Of a DNA stretch of 52,431 nt, positions 46,104 through 52,431 are shown one piece after another. The stretch covers positions 1 to 52,431 of the forward strand of contig JASJAX010000007.1 in assembly GCA_030066755.1 (NCBI GenBank), read 5' to 3'. Positions within the stretch are counted from its first letter, which is position 1. Each line of letters starts with the position of its first letter. A model generated the notes under the pieces. That model saw nothing but the letters and a program-made list of their open reading frames with translations. It was not told the origin of the DNA and did no database searches. Position numbers and translations under genes: made by a program. The DNA is from Acidimicrobiia bacterium. GTDB lineage: Bacteria > Actinomycetota > Acidimicrobiia > Spongiisociales > UBA5794.

Positions 46104-46168
46104 ACTGCCTCCCAAATCAGGTTCCGAATCGTGCGATCCGGGACCCCCTGTTGGTCATTCCTTGTCGT

Positions 46169-47632
46169 CTATTCCCAGCTGCTCTCACCCGTCTTGATGC
46201 TCACGGCCTTGTGCGTGAGGTACTCGTTGATGGCATCCGGGCCCTCGCTGATGCCGTGCCCGCTCGCCTTGTACGACGACCGGCTGATCTCGAAGGCGGC
46301 GGTGTAATAGTGGTTCACGTACACCTGGCCGGCCTCGATAGCCTCGGCCATCTGGTGGGCTCGCATCAGGTTCTCGGTCCACACCGCCGACGCCAATCCG
46401 TAGTCGGTGTCGTTGGCGAGCATCACGGCTTCGTCCTGATCGACAAACGACGTCACCGAGAGCACCGGCCCGAAGATCTCCTCGCGGGCAATTCGGGCGC
46501 CGTTCGGCACCCGGTCGAAGATCGTCGGCTCCAGGAAGTAGCCGTCCTGCAATTCCGGATCGGGCGGAGTCCCGCCGCCGGTGACGAGTTCGGCCTCGGC
46601 CCTCCCGGATTCGATGTAGTCGAGGATGCGCTCCTTCTGTCGGGCGGTGATGACCGGTCCCATGAGGGCACCGGCGTCCGGTCCGCCGATCTTCACGTCC
46701 CTGGCCCGAGCGACCAGCTTCTCCACGAACTCGTCGTGGATCGACTCCTGGACGAGCAAGCGCGACCCGGCAACACAGATCTGCCCCGAGTTGGCGAAGA
46801 TCGCCATGATCGCCCCGTCCAGAGCCGACTCCATGTCGCAGTCCTCGAACACGATGTTCGGCGACTTGCCACCGAGCTCCATCACCGAGTGCACCTCGTT
46901 GCCGGCCGATTGCTCCATGATCCGGCGACCCGTAGCCGTTGAACCCGTGAAGTAGATGCCGTCGAAACCGGGATGCCCGGCGAATCGATCTCCCATGGTC
47001 GACCCGCGACCGGTGACGACGTTGAGAACGCCGGGCGGGAGCCCGCACTCCGTTGCCATCTCGGCGAACTTCAGCAGTGTCAGTGGGGCTTCCTTGGAGG
47101 GCTTGATCACCACGGCGTTGCCTGCGGCCAGAGCAGGAGCGATCGTGCGCGAGCCGATCCAAAGTGGCCCGTTCCACGGGATGATATGACCGGTCACGCC
47201 GACCGGCTCGCGCAAGGTGTAGCTCAGGTATTCCCCCGGCGTCACGAACGTGTCGCCCCGAATCTTGTCCGCCATGCCGGCGTAGTACTCGAATCGACGG
47301 CCGGCGACGTCGTTCATCGTCCAGAGGCCGGTCCACATCGAACTACCGGAATTCAAGGTGTAGAGCGTGGCGAACTCCTCGGCCCGCTCCTGAAGGGTCG
47401 TGGCGATCTGGTAGAGCACCTTGGAGCGTTGGCGGGGATGGGTGGCGCGCCATGCGGCGAGCCCTTCGTGTGCCGACTCGACCGCGCGGTCGATCTCGTC
47501 CTGCCCGCCGTCGGGCACCGTGGCGAGCAGCTCACCCTTGGCAGGGTTCATCACCTCGATTCGGTCTCCGGACGAGCCGGCGTGCCACTCGCCATGAATG
47601 AACATGTCGAGGGTCATCGGGGCTTGCGACAT
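46169..47632 (-). CDS. aldehyde dehydrogenase (NAD(P)+)
   Basis: 487 residues, full-length ALDH. The general base Glu252 lies in M-E-L-G-G-K-S-P-N, the catalytic Cys286 in N-S-G-Q-I-C-V-A-G-S, and the cofactor loop in I-P-W-N-G-P-L near 151-157. A start-proximal H-G-E-W and an F-T-G-S-T-A-T-G motif are typical. It lies 15 bp after grdA and may oxidise the aldehyde made by the adjacent dehydrogenase. The substrate could be an amino or hydroxy aldehyde; not decided. Confidence 0.92.
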   Translation of the reverse strand: MSQAPMTLDMFIHGEWHAGSSGDRIEVMNPAKGELLATVPDGGQDEIDRAVESAHEGLAAWRATHPRQRSKVLYQIATTLQERAEEFATLYTLNSGSSMWTGLWTMNDVAGRRFEYYAGMADKIRGDTFVTPGEYLSYTLREPVGVTGHIIPWNGPLWIGSRTIAPALAAGNAVVIKPSKEAPLTLLKFAEMATECGLPPGVLNVVTGRGSTMGDRFAGHPGFDGIYFTGSTATGRRIMEQSAGNEVHSVMELGGKSPNIVFEDCDMESALDGAIMAIFANSGQICVAGSRLLVQESIHDEFVEKLVARARDVKIGGPDAGALMGPVITARQKERILDYIESGRAEAELVTGGGTPPDPELQDGYFLEPTIFDRVPNGARIAREEIFGPVLSVTSFVDQDEAVMLANDTDYGLASAVWTENLMRAHQMAEAIEAGQVYVNHYYTAAFEISRSSYKASGHGISEGPDAINEYLTHKAVSIKTGESSWE

Positions 47633-47647
47633 GGTCTCCCTCCGTTG

Positions 47648-48106
47648 CTACTCGCCGCCTTCTCGGTAGTACTTCACCCACTTGATGATCTCGTCGACGT
47701 CGGCGGACAGCTCCATCAAGCCGACGTGCTCCTGATACAGCTCTGGATCCATGCTCTCCTTGATCTCAGGTTCGAGCACGTGATACACGGGAAGTCCCAA
47801 CGGGACTCCGGCCAATGGCCCGGCCCAGGTGGGGTCACCTCGGGTGACCGTTTCTGCGAAGAGCGCCGTGCTGTTGGGGTCCGGCTGGCCGAGAATCACG
47901 ATCATCTCGCCCTCCGACTCCTCTGCAAGGCGGTTCACATTCGCCTGGTCGTCCAGGTCCATGGCTCCACCAGCTGTTCAGACGAAGCACTGCGTGACGC
48001 TGAACTTCACGATGGCGCCGGCTGCTTCGGCCAGCAGCCGCAGGCTCGGGCCGTTGACGCCCTCGCGTTCGCCGATGGCGACGACCTGCTTGCCGTTCAG
48101 ATCCAC
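47648..48106 (-). CDS. grdA: selenoprotein A of the glycine/betaine/sarcosine reductase type, in-frame Sec
   Basis: 152 residues if TGA at 47978-47980 is read as selenocysteine (U43); without readthrough only a 42-residue stub forms. The start is a GTG at 48106 with a perfect AAAGGAGGTGA SD. The sequence around the TGA is Q-C-F-V-U-T-A-G-G-A-M-D-L, the exact GrdA C-x-x-U redox site, and the part after it (E-T-V-T-R-G-D-P-T-W-A-G-P-L-A-G-V-P-L-G-L) continues the family. Sec44 is the counterpart in Eubacterium acidaminophilum (from memory). GrdA carries the carboxymethyl-selenoether intermediate between components B and C. It lies 30 bp after grdC and 15 bp before the ALDH. Confidence 0.92.
47945..47980 (-). 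other. Sec codon of grdA and candidate SECIS stem
   Basis: TGA (47980-47978) is followed by CTGGT (47973-47969), which pairs with ACCAG (47949-47945) enclosing a G-rich 19-nt region. A bacterial SECIS hairpin is expected directly downstream of the TGA. The stem is short, and the fold is not certain. Confidence 0.5.
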
Positions 48107-48136
48107 TGTGTGCTCACCTCCTTTCGATCGATCACT

Positions 48137-49573
48137 TCATTCAGAATCCTGCGGGCCGGCGGCGTGTTCGATCACGAACGAGACGCCGTCGACGAGTTGC
48201 GTCATCCGGCCGAGGAACAGACTGCCCTTGGCCACGATCATCGCCCGATCGACCTCGCCGGCGCGCATCGCCCGATGAGCGTGGCCGAGGTACGGCACGC
48301 CGGCCGGGATGTGTCCCTGCGTCGGGGCGAAGCCGGGCATGCCTCGGCTCGCTGTGAAGTCGTCCATGTCCTCGCGGGCGATTTCCCCACGCATGACCGC
48401 CATGGCGGCGAGCGTGCGGTAGTTGGTGCGGGGCACGTCGCCGCTCCCGCCCGGCTCGGTGATCTCCGGGTTGTGCATCTCCACCGCGTAGCGGTCGATG
48501 TCGGTCATCTGAAGCCCGGCCCGTTCCAGCGGGTCGACGACCAGCGCCTGGTAGACGGCCTGGGTGGAGGAGCCGGCCCCGATCGGATGTTTGCCGGTGA
48601 GGTCGAGCCGCAGGCGCATCCCGTCGCCGTTGTCCGGTCCGACCAGGAAGGCCATGCCGGCCAAACAATCCTCCATCACCGGCACCTCGTTGCGGAGATG
48701 AGCGCGGAACTTCATCCCCATCTTCGCCTGCGATCCACCCCCGAGGACGAGCACGTAGCGATAGAGTCCGGCGGCGACCATGGCGCCGGCTGTGATGAGC
48801 GCGTGAACCGGCGCCGAGCAGAATGCCTTGATGTCGCTGCCCGTGGCGTTGACGCAGCCGACGACCTCGCCGACCGCCTTCGACAGGCTGCCGCCGCCCC
48901 GTTGATACCGGTCGCCGACCGCCTCTTCGCCCGTGTTCAGTAGGTAGTCGATGTCGGCCGGGGTGACCTCGCCGTCGTTGAGCAGATCGGCGACGGCGAG
49001 GACCGCCGTCGCCTTGCAGGCGAGGTTCTCGAACAGCACGTGAGGATCGAGCGAAGCGTCCTGCTCATGCACCCGGCGCATGAACCCGGCGACTTCGCCG
49101 TCGAAGTAGAGGGGGAGACCGTCGTTGTCGGCCATCACGGACGTGAGTTCGTCGGGGGTCACACCGACGATGCGGTCGAGTCGGTGTTCGAACCGGGGCA
49201 GATCGTGCCGTGCCTGTTCGGCCACCGAGTCGGTGATCGTGAGCATGTCGAAGTCGTCGCTGAGCTTCATGAGCCCGTAGAGGGCGGCCTGGGTGACGAT
49301 GCGCCCGAACTGGCCGTCGGCTGAGGCGTCGGTGACGCGATGCTCGTACCAGGGTCGCTCGGTGGCGGCGAGGTCGTCCGGCGTGAGGTTGCCGATGAAC
49401 ACCTGGTTTGGTGGATACGAAACGACCTCATCCCATGGGCGGAGTGACGCTGCGAGTTGGTCCAGCAACGCCGGATCGGCCTCGACCTCGCGGGTCGGCT
49501 TCGACCCGTAACGGACGAAGTCCGGCGCGTGAGCCAGCACGTAGCGGGTGGCGAGGATGGCGGGTTCGGGCAT
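48137..49573 (-). CDS. grdC: glycine reductase component C beta subunit-like (FabH-related)
   Basis: 478 residues. The core resembles GrdC, a thiolase/FabH-like protein: a predicted active Cys252 in G-S-D-I-K-A-F-C-S-A-P-V-H-A, then L-V-L-G-G-G-S-Q-A-K-M-G-M-K near 275-288 and H-N-P-E-I-T-E-P-G-G-S-G-D-V near 367-380. In the clostridial system GrdC accepts the acetyl group from GrdA and GrdD releases it as acetyl phosphate. No grdD is in this operon. The start at 49573 follows GGAGG by 12 nt; it lies 20 bp after grdB. Confidence 0.88.
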   Translation of the reverse strand: MPEPAILATRYVLAHAPDFVRYGSKPTREVEADPALLDQLAASLRPWDEVVSYPPNQVFIGNLTPDDLAATERPWYEHRVTDASADGQFGRIVTQAALYGLMKLSDDFDMLTITDSVAEQARHDLPRFEHRLDRIVGVTPDELTSVMADNDGLPLYFDGEVAGFMRRVHEQDASLDPHVLFENLACKATAVLAVADLLNDGEVTPADIDYLLNTGEEAVGDRYQRGGGSLSKAVGEVVGCVNATGSDIKAFCSAPVHALITAGAMVAAGLYRYVLVLGGGSQAKMGMKFRAHLRNEVPVMEDCLAGMAFLVGPDNGDGMRLRLDLTGKHPIGAGSSTQAVYQALVVDPLERAGLQMTDIDRYAVEMHNPEITEPGGSGDVPRTNYRTLAAMAVMRGEIAREDMDDFTASRGMPGFAPTQGHIPAGVPYLGHAHRAMRAGEVDRAMIVAKGSLFLGRMTQLVDGVSFVIEHAAGPQDSE

Positions 49574-49593
49574 CGGGTCGGAGTCCTCCAGGC

Positions 49594-50904
49594 TCACCAG
49601 TCGGGGAAGATCATTGCTTCGTCGAGTGGCGTGGCGACGGCGTTGAGCGCCTTCTGCACCTGGCCCTTGCGCCACGCCACCTCCTCGTCGTGGGATCGGG
49701 TCGGGTCACCGACCGGGTGAGGGATGAGACCGGACGAGAGGATCCGGTTGGCGCCGGCGAGCTTCGCCATGGCGGTCATCGCCGTGAGGTGTGCCGCCGG
49801 GAGCCCGGCCTTCTCGATCATCTTCGCGAGCGTTGCCCCGCAACGCGTCCCCGTCCCTCAAGTGCTCGTGACGATCACCGCTTGCACCCCATCGGCGATG
49901 AGCTGCTTGGCGATCTCGCCGCCGATTCGCTCGCCGTGGGTCACGGTGGTGCCCGTGCCGGTCGTGGCATAGAAGTAGTCGTGGATGCCACCGATCACCC
50001 CTTCGGCTCGAAGGGCCTCGAGGGCGTCGAGCGGCACCATCCGGTTCGGATCGGCGTCGACCCATTGAGAGTCGTAGCCGGCGTGGATCGACTTGAAGGC
50101 CGGGTCGGTGTTCGCCCGCAGCATGTCGATGGGGTAGCGGGCCCACTTCGTCGCACTCGACGATTCGATGCGGTCCGGGTTGTCCTCCGGGACCAGGCCA
50201 CCTTCGGTGACGAGGGCGATCGTTGCCTCGCCGAGGTCGTCGACTGCCGGTGCGGGCGGCACCGGTTCAGCGCCTTCGGGCAGTGAGATCTCGCTCTCGA
50301 ACGGCTCACCTTTCAGTTTGGCGAGCAGCATCTCGACCGCCCGGTGGGCCACCGGCACCTCGGTGGCGACGGCCTTGCGGTAGCCGATCGGAATCCGGCC
50401 ATCCTCCTCGGCGGGGGAGAGCGGCTCACCGCGCGCCAGCCGCAAGCCCATTGGGGCCATCGACGCGACTGCGTCCTTCATCGATCCTGCTGAATCCCCG
50501 GTCGGCATCATGACGGTACGGACGCGGTACACGTCGACGGCCGGGGCCTCCGGGTAGAGCCCGATGAGTGCGGGAATCCCGAGCTTCTCCGTGGCGGCTG
50601 CGGCAATGGCGCCACAGGCCAGTCCGTAGCGGCCCGCGTTGAACGCAGGTCCTGCGATCAGGAGGTCCGGCTTGGACTCGGCGAGGGCCGCGACCGCGGC
50701 CTCGAGGTTCGCCTCGGGGTCCGCATGGAAGGCGTTGTCGCCGCATACGAGCGTCTGCACGATCTCGGCGTCGTCGCCGAACTCCATGGCGAATGCCCGG
50801 CCGGGACCGACGGCACCTTCGCGGACCTCGAACGGTGCGTCGGCCTTGTCTTCGCCGCCGATGCCGGCGAAGAACTGGTTGATGTAGTGGGCGACCCGCA
50901 ACAT
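49594..50904 (-). CDS. grdB: selenoprotein B of the glycine/sarcosine/betaine reductase type, in-frame Sec
   Basis: 436 residues when TGA at 49858-49860 is read as selenocysteine (U349); family members have Sec350 and ~436 residues (recalled). The frame continues without break to a TGA at 49594. The site reads V-T-S-T-U-G-T-G-T-R-C-G-A-T. The family usually has U-x-x-C-x-x-C; here the first of these Cys is Gly. A hairpin with a GGG loop sits at 49831-49845. GrdB is the substrate-binding subunit that forms the selenoether. It overlaps grdE by 1 bp. Confidence 0.92.
49831..49857 (-). other. SECIS-like hairpin after the grdB Sec codon
   Basis: On the minus strand CGTTGC (49845-49840), GGG loop (49839-49837) and GCAACG (49836-49831) form a perfect 6-bp stem. 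The loop begins 18 nt after the TGA. Bacterial SECIS elements have a small apical loop with a G near its start, 16-37 nt after the UGA, so it fits. Confidence 0.75.
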
Positions 50905-52184
50905 CAGAAGACCCTCCCTTGCAGCACGTTGGCGCCGAGCTGGTTGGTTCCGCAGTAGTGGAAGTACATCTTCAGGTCGAACGGACCCTCGGCCGGCTCA
51001 CCGGTGAGCAAGGTGGTTCCGCCGATGACCTTGCTGACCGCTGGCATCGGGATGATCTCGTCCTCCGAGCCGATGCTCACGATGGCGTCGGCCTCGGGCA
51101 CTGAGTAGAAGAGCGGGTAGTCGAAGCCGTCGGTGCCGGCGGCCTCCGAGGAAACGACCGTGGTAGTGATTCCGGCCTTCTCCATGTACTGGCACGCCAG
51201 CATCATGTCGATGGCGCTGTTGCCGCCGCCCTCGGCGGTGAGAACGGCGGCGTCGGCACTCATGAACTCGGCGAGTTTGGCCGCCCAGTGTGAGGAGCGT
51301 TCCTTGTCCTCCTGCGTGTAGTTGTGGCCCCGATTGATGATCACGCCGGCGAAGTTGAGGTCCTTGCCGTGGCGGCGCTGGAGCTCCCAGATGATCGGGT
51401 TGTTCTGGTGGAGATAGGTCGGGTTCTTGTAGCAGGCGTACACGTAGACCCCGCTGACGATGGCGCCATCGATGACCTCATTGGGGTCGATGATCGTGGG
51501 CACGAGGTTGTGGATGTCCCGTCCGTAGAGGAAGGTGTCCGCCATTCGACCCTGGCCCTGGAGCTGATAGAAGTAGACGACCCTTGGAAGATCGGGGTCC
51601 TGCTCGGAGAAGTCGAAGGTGGTGGTCGTCGTTGCGGGTTCGGCCTCGAGAGCACGCCGGGCGATGAGTTCGGCGACCTTGAGCACGGCGCGTCGCGCCG
51701 CGTCGTCGTAGTCGTCGTTCTCGATGTCGGGGTTCGGCGTGAGGGCGAGGACGATGTTGCGGACCTGCGACATCGGCGAGTAGATCGCCGTTGGGCCGGA
51801 CATGTCGACCACGGCCTCCCGGGCCTGCAGGAGTCCGGAGAACGGCTGTGGGTAGCGGCTCGATGCCAAGACGCTGACATTGCCGAGTCGGAACGTTTCC
51901 CCGTTGCCGACCGTCTCCATGCCGCCGAGGAATCCGGGGAACACCGCACCGTCGCCCATCTTCGTCCGCGGCTCCGCACAGTCGAGGCAGCCGATGATGC
52001 GGGTGTCGTCACCGGGCTGGGCGATCTCGATCTCGACCCCGCCGATGCGGCCGTCCTCCAGCACGGCACCGGCGATCTCCACTGCGTCGATGGTCAACGT
52101 CGATCCGGTCACGGTGGTCGCCTCACCGAGCCGGACGTCCTCGATCGCACACGTGTGTACGTCGAGCCGGAATGGCTGCCGCAT
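50904..52184 (-). CDS. grdE: glycine/sarcosine/betaine reductase component B precursor subunit-like
   Basis: 426 residues. It matches the GrdE/GrdG/GrdI family: N-terminal H-T-C-A-I-E-D-V near 10-17, I-G-C-L-D-C near 65-70, I-V-L-A-L-T-P-N-P-D-I near 145, and N-P-T-Y-L-H-Q-N-N-P-I-I near 254-265. GrdE is self-cleaved at a Cys that becomes a pyruvoyl group. The region here reads I-V-S-G-V-Y-V-Y-A-C-Y-K (nearest Cys ~251) and I do not see the Asn-Cys I recall, so the cleavage site needs checking. ATG 52184 is used; a GTG two codons earlier is possible. It is the first gene of the unit. Confidence 0.87.
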   Translation of the reverse strand: MRQPFRLDVHTCAIEDVRLGEATTVTGSTLTIDAVEIAGAVLEDGRIGGVEIEIAQPGDDTRIIGCLDCAEPRTKMGDGAVFPGFLGGMETVGNGETFRLGNVSVLASSRYPQPFSGLLQAREAVVDMSGPTAIYSPMSQVRNIVLALTPNPDIENDDYDDAARRAVLKVAELIARRALEAEPATTTTTFDFSEQDPDLPRVVYFYQLQGQGRMADTFLYGRDIHNLVPTIIDPNEVIDGAIVSGVYVYACYKNPTYLHQNNPIIWELQRRHGKDLNFAGVIINRGHNYTQEDKERSSHWAAKLAEFMSADAAVLTAEGGGNSAIDMMLACQYMEKAGITTTVVSSEAAGTDGFDYPLFYSVPEADAIVSIGSEDEIIPMPAVSKVIGGTTLLTGEPAEGPFDLKMYFHYCGTNQLGANVLQGRVF

Positions 52185-52211
52185 CCGCACCCCGTTTCGC
52201 CCACGGTCTTA

Positions 52212-52222
52212 TGGTCAGACCA
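52212..52222 (-). promoter_or_regulatory. GntR/FadR-type operator before grdE
   Basis: TGGTCAGACCA is a perfect palindrome (one central base), identical to the core TGGTCNGACCA bound by FadR-type regulators. It lies ~28 bp before grdE and overlaps a weak -10-like CATAAG on the minus strand. The GntR/FCD gene at 41206-41976 is the natural partner. Confidence 0.65.
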
Positions 52223-52300
52223 AAACGTCTCTCCAGGCTACCGCGCGGGGGCCTGGGCGACTAGGGGCCGTTTTTGCCGCTCTGCACGGACGTGAAGGAG

Positions 52301-52328
52301 GAGTACTGAGTAGCGAGTACCGAGTACA
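52301..52328. repeat. four-copy period-7 tandem repeat
   Basis: GAGTACT, GAGTAGC, GAGTACC, GAGTACA at 52301-52328. It begins 11 bp downstream of the stop of the permease fragment, in the 154-bp gap before grdE. The rest of the gap holds only the operator and no gene. Confidence 0.8.
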
Positions 52329-52338
52329 GCGATGGCGC

Positions 52339-52431
52339 CTACGTGGTCGTCACACGTTGGGCGCGGATTCTGAGCCAGTCGGTGATGACGACGCCGGCGA
52401 AGATGAGTGCGCCGCCGAGGATGATGCCCGG
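52339..52431 (-). CDS. EamA/DMT-family transporter, C-terminal end (5' part outside window)
   Basis: The last ~30 residues of a membrane protein reading off the window edge: a Gly/Ile/Ala-rich helix (P-G-I-I-L-G-G-A-L-I-F-A-G-V-V-I-T) then a basic tail ending at TAG 52339-52341. This is the usual end of a ten-helix EamA/DMT drug-metabolite exporter. With only one helix visible the family call is tentative. It lies upstream of grdE on the same strand, separated by heptad repeats. Confidence 0.5.
   Translation of the reverse strand, partial: PGIILGGALIFAGVVITDWLRIRAQRVTTT

Noticed and set aside
47648-47962. Separate 104-residue gene after the grdA TGA
   Set aside because: The protein continues the GrdA family without a gap across the TGA, and the real start with a strong SD is at 48106.
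46973-48943. Long plus-strand open frame across the aldehyde dehydrogenase, grdA and grdC genes
   Set aside because: It is antisense to well-supported genes, has low-complexity Arg/His/Gly composition and no family match; it arises from high GC.
49594-49821. Separate 75-residue gene after the grdB TGA
   Set aside because: No SD at its ATG, and the residues between TGA and ATG match the GrdB selenocysteine site.

Overview
The window is high-GC DNA, densely packed with genes, with GTG starts, SD-led and leaderless genes, F420-type and GlnR-type signatures, and lipoproteins whose mature N-termini are Thr/Ala/Pro-rich. Together these suggest an actinomycete (Actinomycetota), most likely of the class Acidimicrobiia. 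This placement is inferred from style and gene content; no rRNA gene is present.

Layout. 1-5.1 kb: end of a beta-propeller gene, a Ddn-like F420 enzyme, and a drug-response locus. That locus has a tetR gene, a DrrAB-type ABC exporter and an oxidoreductase with a small membrane protein, and all three promoters carry copies of one 13-bp motif. 5.2-9.4 kb: HDOD protein, pentapeptide-repeat potassium channel, membrane adenylate cyclase, acetyltransferase and a small protein. 9.5-15 kb: nitrogen module amt-glnK-glnD with a GlnR-like box, then asnS. 15-21.7 kb: a dense array of small hairpins, then metabolic and envelope genes. 21.8-32.1 kb: an alpha-galactoside catabolic locus (unknown GT-B-like protein, DeoR regulator, ABC importer lacking its ATPase, GH36 alpha-galactosidase, galT, galK). 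32.1-34.6 kb: sulfate activation (cysQ, fused ATP sulfurylase/APS kinase). 34.8-36 kb: an unknown protein and an acetyltransferase.

36-52.2 kb is the most unusual part: fifteen genes on the minus strand that read as one catabolic unit. Transcription would run from a glycine-reductase-like set (grdE, grdB, grdC, grdA) through an aldehyde dehydrogenase, Zn alcohol dehydrogenase, FGGY kinase, Schiff-base aldolase, flavin reductase, VOC protein and a GntR/FCD regulator to a BMP-type ABC importer. Both grdA and grdB are interrupted by an in-frame TGA exactly where the glycine reductase selenoproteins carry selenocysteine. The grdB TGA is followed by a perfect GGG-loop hairpin at SECIS distance. 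A simple ORF caller would break both genes. No grdD, thioredoxin or selenocysteine-insertion gene is in the window, and two otherwise characteristic Cys positions appear altered, so the substrate and fate of the acyl group may differ from clostridial glycine reductase.

The intergenic DNA carries two recurrent repeat styles: period-7 tandem arrays at four places, often in opposed pairs, and short perfect hairpins with three-base loops.
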